In this document: piece by piece, positions 43,010-52,716 of the stretch | Layout of the letters: each line of letters begins with the position of its first letter | Position numbering within the stretch: position 1 is the stretch's first letter | NCBI GenBank assembly: GCA_910578185.1 | Contig: CAJTPN010000003.1 | Location: 65,950 to 129,949 of the forward strand | Source: an uncultured Acetatifactor sp. | GTDB taxonomy: Bacteria > Bacillota > Clostridia > Lachnospirales > Lachnospiraceae | Direction of reading: 5' to 3' | DNA length: 64,000 bases | The notes under the pieces: model-generated | The model's database searches: none | The model's input: the letters and a program-made list of their open reading frames with translations, nothing else | Told to the model about the DNA's origin: nothing | Program-made: the position numbers and the translations under genes

Positions 43010-44377
43010 CTATTCCCCCACCAGGTCGCCTACCAGGTCATATTCATTTGAATCCGTAACAAGAGCTTTTACAAAGTCTCCCGTCATAAGATTTGAGGAA
43101 GTATGCAAAAACAAATATCCGTCCACTCCCGGAGCATCCCGGTATGTCCTTGTCACATACACATCCTCGTCAACAACCCTGCCTTCCACCAGCACATCCA
43201 GAAGCTGTCCCACCGAGTCTTCCGCCTTTTCAAAAGCAATCGCCTGCTGAAGCTCCATCAGCTCGTCCCGTCTGGCCTCCTTGACGTCTTCCTCCACCTG
43301 ATCCGGCATTTCCGCCGCCGGTGTATCCTCCTCGCGGGAATAGGCAAACACTCCCAGTCGATCAAATTCCATCTCGTTGACAAAGCGATACAATTCCTCG
43401 AAATCCTCCTGCGTCTCTCCCGGAAAACCGCTGATCAGAGTGGTTCTCAGGCAGATATCGGGAATTGCTTCCCTCAGTTTGCCGATCCTTTGGCGCAGCT
43501 CCTCCTGTGTGGTTCGTCTGCCCATACGCCGCAAAACATTATCGGATGCGTGCTGGATGGGAATGTCAAGATAATGGCATATCTTTGGCTCCTTTGCCAT
43601 GACCTCGATCAGTTCCTCCGTTATTTCTTCCGGATAACAGTACAAAATCCTGATCCAATGAATTCCCTTGATTTCGGCCAGTCTGCGCAGCAGTTCCGGC
43701 AGCCGTTTCCCACCATAGAGATCCACCCCGTAAAGAGTTGTTTCCTGGGCAACCAATATCAGTTCCTTCACTCCCTTTTCTGCCAAAAGTCCCGCCTGTT
43801 CTTCCAGAACTTCCATGGGAACACTCCTGTAGCCCCCTCTCACTTTTGGGATCACACAGTAAGTACAATGCTTATCGCATCCTTCCGCAATCTTAAGATA
43901 CGCAAAATGACCGCCTGTGGTCAGCACTCTCTCCCTGCAGACAGGCAGCCCCCTGTTCAGATCCCGGAAAAATTCCCGGGACAAATTCTCCTCCACAGTC
44001 TTTTCTCCGGCTGCAGCGACACCACCGCTTAAAACCGCCTCTATGGCGTCCGCTATCTGGTCTGTGGCCATCGTTCCCACAAGCGCGTCCACCTCCGGAA
44101 TTTCCTTCAGAATTTCCTGCCGATAGCGCTGGGCCAGGCAGCCGGCAGCCAGCAAGGCTTTCAGCTTGCCGGCCCTGCGCAACTTGCCCATCTCCAGCAG
44201 CGTATTCACGCTCTCCTCCTTGGCATCTCCAATAAAACAGCAGGTATTGACCACCACCACATCTGCAGCTTCATAATCATCCGTAAACTGAAACCCTTTT
44301 TTTTGGAGCAGGCCAAGCATCATTTCCGTATCCGCCAGATTTTTGTCACAGCCCAGGGATACAAACAAAATATTCAT
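43010..44377 (-). CDS. rimO: Ribosomal protein S12 methylthiotransferase RimO
   Basis: 455 residues. N-terminal MTTase domain (MNILFVSLGCDKNLADTEMM, VVVNTCCFIGDAKEE, AAGCLAQRY) binds the auxiliary Fe-S cluster by three Cys. The radical SAM motif GCDKHCTYCVIP and the C-terminal TRAM domain follow. It adds a methylthio group to Asp of S12. The start overlaps the rpoZ stop by ATGA. Confidence 0.96.
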   Translation of the reverse strand: MNILFVSLGCDKNLADTEMMLGLLQKKGFQFTDDYEAADVVVVNTCCFIGDAKEESVNTLLEMGKLRRAGKLKALLAAGCLAQRYRQEILKEIPEVDALVGTMATDQIADAIEAVLSGGVAAAGEKTVEENLSREFFRDLNRGLPVCRERVLTTGGHFAYLKIAEGCDKHCTYCVIPKVRGGYRSVPMEVLEEQAGLLAEKGVKELILVAQETTLYGVDLYGGKRLPELLRRLAEIKGIHWIRILYCYPEEITEELIEVMAKEPKICHYLDIPIQHASDNVLRRMGRRTTQEELRQRIGKLREAIPDICLRTTLISGFPGETQEDFEELYRFVNEMEFDRLGVFAYSREEDTPAAEMPDQVEEDVKEARRDELMELQQAIAFEKAEDSVGQLLDVLVEGRVVDEDVYVTRTYRDAPGVDGYLFLHTSSNLMTGDFVKALVTDSNEYDLVGDLVGE

Positions 44378-44616
44378 GACGGCTGCTCTTCTTCGCTTAA
44401 TATTTTAATTTTGCCCTGGTTCAACTCCTCCACGGCAACGGACAGCGGCTTCTTATCCCTGCCTGGCACCAACGCATCACTGCCTCCGATAATCTGCCTC
44501 GCCCTCTTGGAAGTCGCCATCACGATGGAATAACGGCTGTTAACCACCGGCGCTTCCCCCGGCTCTACCTCACTGTTGACCACTTTCATTAAATCGGAAT
44601 AAGATGGATGTAACAT
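44374..44616 (-). CDS. rpoZ: RNA polymerase omega subunit
   Basis: 80 residues from ATG 44616 starting MLHPSYSDLMKVVNSEVEPG, with NSRYSIVMATSKRARQIIGG and KKPLSVAVEELNQGKIKI, the omega pattern. It supports RNA polymerase assembly. It lies 2 bases after gmk and overlaps rimO. A frame extended to 44736 lies inside gmk and is not used. Confidence 0.93.
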   Translation of the reverse strand: MLHPSYSDLMKVVNSEVEPGEAPVVNSRYSIVMATSKRARQIIGGSDALVPGRDKKPLSVAVEELNQGKIKILSEEEQPS

Positions 44617-44618
44617 TT

Positions 44619-45254
44619 TTATTCTGCTCCTTTCGTGAACCTTTGCAGTTCCTCTCTGATTTCTTTGATAAATGCCTTCTGCCTGACCGGCGCCCTGCGG
44701 GCAGCCTCCACCAGGCCGTGAACTTCCTCCACGCACTTCTCCAGTTTGTCGTTTACCACAATATAATCATAGGCTTCTACACCTTCTGATTCCTCCACCG
44801 CGCGGGCAAGACGCTTAGCAATCACTTCCGCGTTCTCCGTCCCTCTTCCCTCCAGTCTGCGCTTCAATTCCTCACCGCTGGGAGGCGTCAGAAAAATCAA
44901 CAGACTTTCCGGAAATTGAGACTTGATCTTCAAAGCCCCCTGAATCTCAATTTCCAGGATAACATTTTTTCCCTCCGTCAGCTTTTCTTCCACATATGCT
45001 CTTGGCGTACCGTAATAATTTCCGCAATAAACCGCATATTCCACCAGCCCGTTTTGCCGGATGGTATCTTCAAAATGCTCCTTGTCCGTGAAAAAATACG
45101 CTTCTCCATCCCTTTCCCCCGGTCTTGGCGCCCGTGTCGTCATGGAAACGGAAAGGGCATATTCGTCATATTTCTCCAAAAGCTTCTTAACCAGTGTTCC
45201 CTTTCCCGCACCTGAAAAACCAGAAATTACAATTAAAATTCCCTTTTTTGCCAT
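44619..45254 (-). CDS. gmk: Guanylate kinase
   Basis: 211 residues. P-loop SGFSGAGKGT near the N-terminus, then the GMP-binding VSMTTRAPRPGERDGEAYFF, and GTPRAYVEEKLTEGKNVILE. It phosphorylates GMP to GDP. The neighbours remA and rpoZ are the usual Firmicutes context. Confidence 0.96.
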   Translation of the reverse strand: MAKKGILIVISGFSGAGKGTLVKKLLEKYDEYALSVSMTTRAPRPGERDGEAYFFTDKEHFEDTIRQNGLVEYAVYCGNYYGTPRAYVEEKLTEGKNVILEIEIQGALKIKSQFPESLLIFLTPPSGEELKRRLEGRGTENAEVIAKRLARAVEESEGVEAYDYIVVNDKLEKCVEEVHGLVEAARRAPVRQKAFIKEIREELQRFTKGAE

Positions 45255-45343
45255 GCTTTTTACCCCTGTCTGCTCTTAATAAAAAGGTTCCGAACCAACT
45301 AGCGGAAACCTTGCAAAATCTGCTCTGCGGTGAATTGTATGTT

Positions 45344-45622
45344 CTAACGATTTTCTTCCCCGTCATCCGGGGCCCCTTCCAAAGGATCTGTGCCGGCCTG
45401 CACCCTCCCGGCGATGGTCTCGGGCAAAAGAGCTGACAGTACCACCTGACTGTTCTCCATGACAAGCACCGCTTTTGTCCTGCGGCCCTGGGTGGCGTCG
45501 ATGGCCAGTCCCTTTTCCCTGGCGCTTTGCACCAGGCGCTTCACCGGCGCGGATTCCGGACTGACAATCGCTATGATCTTCGCCGTATTTACAATATTGC
45601 CAAAACCGATATGAATCAGCAT
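45344..45622 (-). CDS. remA: RemA family extracellular matrix regulator (DUF370)
   Basis: 92 residues from ATG 45622: [20 protein letters not shown], then [40 protein letters not shown]. The RemA family binds DNA as a ring-forming regulator of biofilm genes in B. subtilis. In the common order yicC-remA-gmk-rpoZ, 13 bases after yicC and 89 before gmk. Confidence 0.92.
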   Translation of the reverse strand: MLIHIGFGNIVNTAKIIAIVSPESAPVKRLVQSAREKGLAIDATQGRRTKAVLVMENSQVVLSALLPETIAGRVQAGTDPLEGAPDDGEENR

Positions 45623-45635
45623 ACGACAATCACCC

Positions 45636-46514
45636 CTATTCAATATTCTGAATCTGTTCCCGAATCTTTTCAATCTCTGTCTTCAGCTCAATGGCACAGT
45701 TGGAAATCTCCAAATCATTCGCCTTAGACAAAATGGTATTCGCCTCCCGGTTCATCTCCTGTGCAATGAAATCCAGTTTCCTGCCCACTGCGCCCCCTTC
45801 CGTCAGCACGCTCTTCATCGTCTCCGTATGGCTGCGCAGCCTGACAATTTCCTCATCCACACATACCTTATCCGCAAAGACCGCCACTTCCGTCAGAAGT
45901 CTTGACTCTTCCACCGTCGCGTCCGCCAGAAGCTCTCTCATCCTCTCCTCCAGCCTGTGACGGTATTCTGCCGCGAGAAGCGGTGAACGTTCGGCAATGA
46001 ACTCCGTCATTTTGCCCATGGCCTCCAGCTTATGCAGAAGATCTTTTTTGAGCTGTTCCCCTTCCGCAATACGGGAATCCACAAACATTTCCGAAGCTCC
46101 CACCACCACTTTCCGAAGCTCCTTCCATAATTCCTCCTCATCCGCACAGGCTTCTTCCAGTGTAAACACCTCAGGAAATCGTGAAAGTCCCGACACCTTG
46201 ATATCGTTTTCCAGTTCAAATTCTTCTGCCATCTGACGCAGATACTTCAGATATTCCTCCGCCACCTCCCTGTTGTATCGGACCCTGGACGTCTTCTCCG
46301 ATAAATCCTCATAAGAGATGAATACATCCACCTTTCCCCGGGAAATATATTTTTTTAATTCCGCCCGGACAGCAGATTCAAAGAAATTGAGCGCCTTGGG
46401 CATCTTGATGTTCACATCCAGGTACCGATGGTTGACCGCCTTGATCTCCACCGTAAATTTTCTATTGTCCCAGGCGGCCTCACACCTGCCAAAGCCGGTC
46501 ATACTCTTGATCAT
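45636..46514 (-). CDS. yicC: YicC-family endoribonuclease-type protein
   Basis: 292 residues from ATG 46514 (AGGAG 5 bases upstream): [37 protein letters not shown], and at the end [29 protein letters not shown]. The YicC family is reported to process or degrade RNA. It is first of the yicC-remA-gmk-rpoZ-rimO-pgsA-cinA series. Confidence 0.94.
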   Translation of the reverse strand: MIKSMTGFGRCEAAWDNRKFTVEIKAVNHRYLDVNIKMPKALNFFESAVRAELKKYISRGKVDVFISYEDLSEKTSRVRYNREVAEEYLKYLRQMAEEFELENDIKVSGLSRFPEVFTLEEACADEEELWKELRKVVVGASEMFVDSRIAEGEQLKKDLLHKLEAMGKMTEFIAERSPLLAAEYRHRLEERMRELLADATVEESRLLTEVAVFADKVCVDEEIVRLRSHTETMKSVLTEGGAVGRKLDFIAQEMNREANTILSKANDLEISNCAIELKTEIEKIREQIQNIE

Positions 46515-46565
46515 AAGCACTCCTATCCGGACATTATGTCCACTTTGATCCGCATACTCCATTTT

Positions 46566-46594
46566 ATTATAAATTAACTTTTCCAAAGCGTCAA
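46566..46594 (-). promoter_or_regulatory. Promoter of yicC operon
   Basis: TTGACG (46594-46589), 17-base spacer, TATAAT (46571-46566) on the minus strand. Confidence 0.82.
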
Positions 46595-46682
46595 GGCGCA
46601 ACAGGGCTTTTTTGCTGCCAAACCACGGGGTTTTTCAACGTCAGCCAAACATTTCTCAGGCCTGCGCGCATATCTCAACCTA

Positions 46683-46711
46683 TTGACAATACACCGTGTT
46701 TGCGTTATTCT
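46683..46711 (+). promoter_or_regulatory. Promoter of rqcH
   Basis: TTGACA (46683-46688), 17-base spacer, TATTCT (46706-46711). It leaves a leader of about 185 bases before rqcH, without clear structure. Confidence 0.7.
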
Positions 46712-46902
46712 GATTATCAACCGTGTTGCAGGCAGAGCAGGCATTTGACAGACCGTTTAGGAATCTGCCAAAACCTGTAGTTTATAAAAATTCGCCTGCA
46801 AAAAACACAACCAATACAACAAAATCAGAACAATCCCCAAGCGAGACGCACAATACATAACATAGCCTCTGGCTTGCGGAAGCGAACACTGGAGGTTCAG
46901 TC

Positions 46903-48699
46903 ATGGCATTTGATGGCGTTACCATAGCAAACGTAGTATCAGAACTGAAAAAAGAACTGCTGGGAGGACGACTGTACAAAATTGCTCAGCCGGAAGAAGA
47001 CGAACTGCTCCTGACCATCAAGCATCCTGAGGGCCAGAAGCGCCTGCTCATTTCTGCGGAAGCTTCCCTCCCCTTCCTCTATCTGACCCATTCCAACAAA
47101 CCCAGTCCCATGACGGCGCCCAATTTCTGCATGCTCCTGCGCAAGCACCTGCAAAACGGACGTATTCTCCGGATTTCCCAGCCGGGACTGGAACGCATCG
47201 TGGAAATGGAAATAGAACATTTGGACGAAATGGGAGATCTGTGCCGCAAAATATTGATTGTGGAGATCATGGGAAAGCACAGTAATATCATTTTCTGTAA
47301 TGAAGATCACATCATCATCGACAGCATTAAGCGGGTTTCTGCCGCCGTCAGTTCCGTCAGGGAAGTACTTCCGGGTAAACCCTATTTCATAGCCCCCACG
47401 CAGGACAAGTGCGACGCATTTAGTACGGATCCCCAGCGCTTCCGCGCCATCCTGTCATCCAGTCCGCAGCCTGTCTTCAAGGCCATATACGGGAATTTCA
47501 CAGGTATTTCTCCCATCCTTGCACAGGAACTTTGTTATGAAGCCGGCATAGACGGGGAGCGCCCCACTGCGGCATTGACCGGTTCGGATTACGATCATCT
47601 CTATCGAATGTTTGACCAAATGATCACGTCAGTCCGAGAAGAACGTTTTACGCCCAATATCGCCTACACAAACGGCGATCCGGCAGAATTCTGCGCTCTT
47701 CCCCTGACGCTTTACGGTTACGGCAAAACCGTCTCCCATGCTTCCCCCATGGACGCTTCCGCGCTTTGCGGCGACCATATCGTTTCTTACGATTCCATAT
47801 CCGAGCTGCTGGAAAATTATTACGCCGAAAAAAACACGCTCACCCGTATTCGTCAAAAATCCTCTGAATTACGACGAATTGTAGCCACCGCACTGGAACG
47901 CAATGTAAAAAAATTTGACCTGCAGCAACGCCAGATCAAAGACACGGAAAAGCGGGAAAAGTACCGAATTTACGGAGAATTGCTGAATACTTATGGCTAT
48001 CATATGCAGCCTGGAGCAAAATCTCTGGAAGCATTGAATTATTATATCAATGAAACTGTGAACATTCCATTGGATCCTGACCTGACCGCAGCGGAAAACG
48101 CAAAAAAGTATTTTGAAAAATACGGAAAACTTAAAAGAACTCACGAAGCCCTGTCGGAATTGACCCGCGAAGTCAAAGAGGAAATCGAACATTTGGAATC
48201 CATACAGACAGCGCTTGATATCGCGCTCTATGAAGAAGACCTTGCACAAATTAAGGAAGAATTAATTGAGAGCGGCTATATCCGCAAAAAGGCCGGAACA
48301 AAAAAGCAAAAAACCACAAGCAAACCTTTCCACTATATCAGCAGCGACGGATTTCACATGTATGTGGGAAAAAATAACTATCAGAACGATGAATTAACTT
48401 TCAAATTTGCCACCGGAAACGACTGGTGGTTTCACGCAAAGCAGATTCCCGGTTCCCATGTGATCGTAAAAACCGATGGCGCACAGGAACTTCCTGACCG
48501 GACTTTTGAAGAGGCTGCCCGACTGGCTGCATATTATTCCAAAGGAAGGGATCAGGAGAAAGTGGAAATAGACTATGTACAGAAAAAACATGTAAAAAAG
48601 CCAAACGGCGGAAAACCTGGATTTGTGGTATACTATACCAATTTCTCCATGGCAATTGACAGCAACATTTCGGACATCACACTTACGGAATCCCAATAA
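46903..48699 (+). CDS. rqcH: Ribosome-associated quality control protein RqcH (NFACT family)
   Basis: 598 residues, normal length. NFACT-N starts MAFDGVTIANVVSELKKELL GGRLYKIAQP, a central coiled coil follows (about 300-430), and NFACT-R ends it with GFHMYVGKNNYQNDELTFKF and DWWFHAKQIPGSHVIVK. RqcH recruits tRNA-Ala to stalled 50S subunits and adds alanine tails. GGAGG lies 7 bases before ATG 46903. Confidence 0.94.
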   Translation: MAFDGVTIANVVSELKKELLGGRLYKIAQPEEDELLLTIKHPEGQKRLLISAEASLPFLYLTHSNKPSPMTAPNFCMLLRKHLQNGRILRISQPGLERIVEMEIEHLDEMGDLCRKILIVEIMGKHSNIIFCNEDHIIIDSIKRVSAAVSSVREVLPGKPYFIAPTQDKCDAFSTDPQRFRAILSSSPQPVFKAIYGNFTGISPILAQELCYEAGIDGERPTAALTGSDYDHLYRMFDQMITSVREERFTPNIAYTNGDPAEFCALPLTLYGYGKTVSHASPMDASALCGDHIVSYDSISELLENYYAEKNTLTRIRQKSSELRRIVATALERNVKKFDLQQRQIKDTEKREKYRIYGELLNTYGYHMQPGAKSLEALNYYINETVNIPLDPDLTAAENAKKYFEKYGKLKRTHEALSELTREVKEEIEHLESIQTALDIALYEEDLAQIKEELIESGYIRKKAGTKKQKTTSKPFHYISSDGFHMYVGKNNYQNDELTFKFATGNDWWFHAKQIPGSHVIVKTDGAQELPDRTFEEAARLAAYYSKGRDQEKVEIDYVQKKHVKKPNGGKPGFVVYYTNFSMAIDSNISDITLTESQ

Positions 48700-48778
48700 C
48701 CTTCCGCAAATCAATTTCTCTAATTCATAACTCCTAAAAGGCGGCAAGGAGGGCGTATATGAGGCAGCCCATACAAGC

Positions 48779-50443
48779 TTACCTCATCAATCTCAGCCTC
48801 TTTGCCGCCTTTACCATCAGATATCCTTTTGGCATTCCCCGCAATTCCTCTTCTGTAATACCGCGAAACAAAAGCAGCAGCACAAAATAAACTCCTGCCG
48901 CCACCACGATGGCCACTACCACAGATATCCTTGGGGAATATGTCAGCATCAGAAGACCTTCATAAGTCGCCCAGGCCACGGCTCCCATTAATCCCGCGGC
49001 AAAAAAGGGGACTACAAATGTCTTCCATACTTCCTGTCGGTACCCCATGGCTCTATGTATCGCGATCTGGTTCAGCACGCACATAATACCGGAATACAGC
49101 GTATTTACAACAGCAATTCCATAAAGATCCAGACTTGTAAAGCCTACCAGAAGAATCCCCGTCACGGTCTGAACCGCCAGCGCAATTCCGGCATTGATGA
49201 TGGGAATGTTCAGCTTACCAAGTCCTTGAAGAATATTATTGCTCAAGGTGGACAGGGCATAAAAAACCACAGAGAGAGAAAGCGCCATTAACAGTTTGGC
49301 GGCAAGCTCCTCTTCAGCCTCCGTATTATGAAACAATAATCCTGTCACCGGTTTTGCCAGCACAAACAATCCCACCGCACAGGGGATGGATAATATCATA
49401 ATGGTCTTAACAGCCACCCCTATCTTTTCCTTTGCCCCCTCCAAATCCGCCGCCGCTATCATCTGCGCCACGGTAGGAATCATTGCTGCACCCATGGCAG
49501 TTGCAAAAGCAATGGGAATATTGGCAATGGTCTGAGCCTGCCCCACAAAAAGCCCCCAGCGGGAGGAAAGAACTACCTCATCCAGCCCCCGTCTTTCCAG
49601 AAACGTCTTCAGATAAACGCTGTTGTTCACCGCACTGCTCAAATTATAGACTGCCGTACTCAAAATATATGGCGTCACCACCATGGTAATCAATTTCAAA
49701 ATACTTCCGTAAGACTCCTGCTCCTTATGCGGATCCCGATTCACCCGTCTGCAGATGACCTTGCGGTTCAGCAAATAGACCGAAGCCATAAACAGCAATG
49801 CCACCAGTACCCCGGCACCTGTGCCAAGAGCGCTTCCGATGGCGCCGTATGTGGCCCTTTTGATCAGCCCTGCCTCGTCTGCAGGAAACTCCAGGCTGCC
49901 CATAACCCCCCGAATGAGAAAATATGCCGCAGCCACACTTACCACCGCATTGGCAATCTGCTCTAGTATCTGGGAAATGGAGGTCTGTACCATACTCTTA
50001 TGCGCCTGAAAATACCCCCGAAGCACACCTAAAATACCATAGATAAAAATAGTGGGGGCAAAAGTCTGAAGCACCACAACGGCTGCTTCCTCCACAAAAA
50101 GCCCCGCTCCAAAGTACAAGAACAGGCTCGCCAAGCCGCCTACTACCAAAACATACCCCAGCGCACATTTAAAAATCCTGTGCGCATTTCGGAATTCCCT
50201 TACGGCAAGCTTCTGCGCTATTACTTTTGAAATGGCCGAAGGAATACTGTACGAAGAAATCAGTAAAATTATAGTATAATAATTATATGCCGAACCATAA
50301 TATCCCCATCCCAGGGCTCCGATGACATTATGCAAAGGGCTCCTGTATAGGAGCCCTATAATCCGGCTGATAATCCCGGCTGCCGCCAGTATCCCTGCCT
50401 GCATTATGAAGCCGTTTTTAAAGCCGTCCTTAGTTCTTAACAT
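48779..50443 (-). CDS. Polysaccharide/lipid flippase, SpoVB/MurJ-like (MOP superfamily)
   Basis: 554 residues from ATG 50443 with 12-14 membrane segments. The start MLRTKDGFKNGFIMQAGILA AAGIISRIIGLLYRSP, plus GYYGSAYNYYTIILLISSYS and GVLRGYFQAHKSMVQTSIS, match the oligosaccharide flippase group that includes SpoVB and YtgP. It may move a lipid-linked precursor of peptidoglycan or polysaccharide. It follows glgA by 2 bases, so the two are coupled although no glycogen link is evident. Confidence 0.85.
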   Translation of the reverse strand: MLRTKDGFKNGFIMQAGILAAAGIISRIIGLLYRSPLHNVIGALGWGYYGSAYNYYTIILLISSYSIPSAISKVIAQKLAVREFRNAHRIFKCALGYVLVVGGLASLFLYFGAGLFVEEAAVVVLQTFAPTIFIYGILGVLRGYFQAHKSMVQTSISQILEQIANAVVSVAAAYFLIRGVMGSLEFPADEAGLIKRATYGAIGSALGTGAGVLVALLFMASVYLLNRKVICRRVNRDPHKEQESYGSILKLITMVVTPYILSTAVYNLSSAVNNSVYLKTFLERRGLDEVVLSSRWGLFVGQAQTIANIPIAFATAMGAAMIPTVAQMIAAADLEGAKEKIGVAVKTIMILSIPCAVGLFVLAKPVTGLLFHNTEAEEELAAKLLMALSLSVVFYALSTLSNNILQGLGKLNIPIINAGIALAVQTVTGILLVGFTSLDLYGIAVVNTLYSGIMCVLNQIAIHRAMGYRQEVWKTFVVPFFAAGLMGAVAWATYEGLLMLTYSPRISVVVAIVVAAGVYFVLLLLFRGITEEELRGMPKGYLMVKAAKRLRLMR

Positions 50444-50445
50444 CT

Positions 50446-51891
50446 CTAACCTACCAGCCAATCATACATTTCCTGATATTTCGCCGCAGATACATTCCAT
50501 GAGAAATCCGCCGCCATCGCCCTGTCAACCAGCTTGTTCCATTCACGTCTCTTGTCATAATATATTTGTTCGGCATAGCGGACAGTATTCAACATTTCAT
50601 GGGCATTATAATTGGTAAAGCTAAAACCTGTTCCGGAACTCTCATATTCGTTGTAAGGAACAACCGTATCCTTAAGCCCCCCCGTTTCGCGCACGATGGG
50701 AATCGTACCGTAGCGCAGCGCCATCAACTGACTTAGGCCACACGGCTCAAACAAAGACGGCATCAGAAACGCATCACAGGATGCATATATCTTATGCGAA
50801 AGGGCATCGGAATAATAAATATTCGCAGATACCTTATCGCTGTATTTCCAGTCAAAATGGCGAAACATATTCTCATAGCGTTCCTCGCCGGTTCCCAGCA
50901 CCACCAGCTGTACGTCATCCTGACACAATTCGTTCATCACATAGGCAATCAGGTCGAAGCCCTTCTGGTCCGTAAGCCTGGACACGATTCCTATCATCAT
51001 CTTCCTGTCGTCCTGCCGCAACCCAAGTTCCTGCTGCAGGGCACGTTTATTCTTTACCTTTTCCTTCCGGAAATTCACGGCATTATAGGGATTGGGAATA
51101 TGAGGATCCGTCTCCGGATTAAATTCCTCATAGTCAATGCCGTTTACAATTCCCCGCAAGTCTCCCTTTCTGGCCCTAAGCAGTCCATCCAGCCCTTCCC
51201 CATAAAAAGGCGTCTTAATTTCCTCCGCATAAGTACTGCTCACCGTGGTCACGGCATCGGCGTAGACAATTCCCCCCTTTAGCAGATTGGCGTCCTTATA
51301 GGCCTCCAGTTTATCCGAGGTAAAAAAGTAATCCGGCAGGCCGGTGATTCCCTTCACGGTTTTAGTATCCCACTTTCCCTGAAACTTCAGGTTGTGGATT
51401 GTGATAACTGATTTCATGCCGCGGAAAAAATCTCCTCCCAGAAATCGTTCCTTCATATAAACGGGGATTAATCCTGTCTGCCAGTCATGACAGTGAATGA
51501 CATCCGGCCGAAAATCAACTACGGGCAATATGGAAAGCACCGCCTTACAAAAATAGGCATATCTCTCAATCTCCCACTTAGGGTCATCCGTATACGGCTT
51601 CGGTCCGCTGAAATAATATTCATTGTCCACAAAATAATAATGTACACCGTCAACTTCCGCTTCCAGAACTCCCACATACATACTCTTCCAGTTAAAATCC
51701 AAGTAAAAATGAGTCACATATCGAAGCTTATCCTTCATTTCCTGTTTCATGCAGGCATATTTAGGAAGAATGACTCTCACATCAAAATACTGTCTGTCAA
51801 TACATTTTGGCAGGGATCCCACTACGTCGGCCAAACCTCCTGTCTTGATAAAAGGTACCCCCTCTGATGCCGCAAAAAGAATTTTCTTCAT
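50446..51891 (-). CDS. glgA: Glycogen synthase (ADP-glucose type)
   Basis: 481 residues from ATG 51891 with GGAGG 5 bases upstream. KKILFAASEGVPFIKTGGLA carries the KTGGL motif that binds ADP-glucose; VITIHNLKFQGKW and SLFEPCGLSQLMALRYGTIP are GT5 hallmarks. It elongates glycogen by alpha-1,4 transfer. No other glg gene is nearby. Confidence 0.95.
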   Translation of the reverse strand: MKKILFAASEGVPFIKTGGLADVVGSLPKCIDRQYFDVRVILPKYACMKQEMKDKLRYVTHFYLDFNWKSMYVGVLEAEVDGVHYYFVDNEYYFSGPKPYTDDPKWEIERYAYFCKAVLSILPVVDFRPDVIHCHDWQTGLIPVYMKERFLGGDFFRGMKSVITIHNLKFQGKWDTKTVKGITGLPDYFFTSDKLEAYKDANLLKGGIVYADAVTTVSSTYAEEIKTPFYGEGLDGLLRARKGDLRGIVNGIDYEEFNPETDPHIPNPYNAVNFRKEKVKNKRALQQELGLRQDDRKMMIGIVSRLTDQKGFDLIAYVMNELCQDDVQLVVLGTGEERYENMFRHFDWKYSDKVSANIYYSDALSHKIYASCDAFLMPSLFEPCGLSQLMALRYGTIPIVRETGGLKDTVVPYNEYESSGTGFSFTNYNAHEMLNTVRYAEQIYYDKRREWNKLVDRAMAADFSWNVSAAKYQEMYDWLVG

Positions 51892-52001
51892 CGTAACCTC
51901 CACTGACCTCAACTCATGCTTATTACTTACCTGTCTCAATTATACAACAATATCCGTCCAGTGGAAAGTATTTCCTTCACAAAAATTTCTTATAATTTTC
52001 T

Positions 52002-52520
52002 TTATGAACGGTATGAAAGTCGTATCCTGTCTGCAATCAATGCAATAAATTCCGAATTCGTAGGTTTTCCTTTTCCCGTGTCAATTGTATAGCCAAACAA
52101 CGCGTCCAGGGTCTCCATTCTTCCTCTGCTCCATGCCACTTCAATGGCATGCCGAATCGCACGCTCCACACGGCTGGGTGTGGTCTGGAAGCGCTTTGCT
52201 ATGGTAGGATAAAGTATCTTGGTAATGGAACTGATCATACCGGGATCCTCAACGGACATCATAATGGCCTCCCTCAGGTATTGATATCCTTTGATATGTG
52301 CCGGGACGCCGATCTCATGTATCATGTCTGTCACATCCTGTTCCAGGTCCCGTACTGCCACCGCCTTTGGTTTCTCGGGAACCGCAGTCCTGGGTGCTGT
52401 ACTTTTCCCGGAAGGTACCGTGATCATGATTTGAAATTCTTTGTCGCCGTTCATCAGATCTCCCAATATTTTGTATATTTTTTCATTATCCTTTGTAGCT
52501 GTCAGATTCAGCTGTTCCAT
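52002..52520 (-). CDS. Spo0A C-terminal (effector) domain protein without receiver domain
   Basis: 172 residues from ATG 52520 (GGAGG 7 bases upstream). From residue 62 on it matches the DNA-binding domain of Spo0[31 protein letters not shown], in two parts, then [34 protein letters not shown]. The phospho-receiver domain is replaced by a 60-residue N-terminus lacking the Asp pocket. The protein can bind 0A-box-like DNA in principle but cannot be switched by phosphorylation. Confidence 0.9.
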   Translation of the reverse strand: MEQLNLTATKDNEKIYKILGDLMNGDKEFQIMITVPSGKSTAPRTAVPEKPKAVAVRDLEQDVTDMIHEIGVPAHIKGYQYLREAIMMSVEDPGMISSITKILYPTIAKRFQTTPSRVERAIRHAIEVAWSRGRMETLDALFGYTIDTGKGKPTNSEFIALIADRIRLSYRS

Positions 52521-52660
52521 CAAACTACCTCCATAAAAAAATTTTTGGTTACAGGTAAAAATGTAACACATGTTGTCTAAATTTCTTCTTTCTTATTATA
52601 AAAGGGAAATGTTTGATATCGCAACTGTAAACCATCGCAAGTTTCGCCTCAAGGCACCAA

Positions 52661-52696
52661 AAAAGTACGCAAAGTGATTGCATTCTGCGTACTTTT
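52661..52696 (-). terminator. Terminator of ptsI
   Basis: AAAAGTACGCA and TGCGTACTTTT pair on the minus strand, followed by TTTGG, about 20 bases after the ptsI stop codon. Confidence 0.85.
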
Positions 52697-52716
52697 ACAT
52701 CTTCCCCGCAAAAAAC

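Noticed and set aside
43103..44032. 310-codon open frame on the plus strand opposite rimO
   Set aside because: It lies entirely antisense to rimO, has no ribosome site and reads as His/Gln/Pro-rich text typical of a shadow frame.
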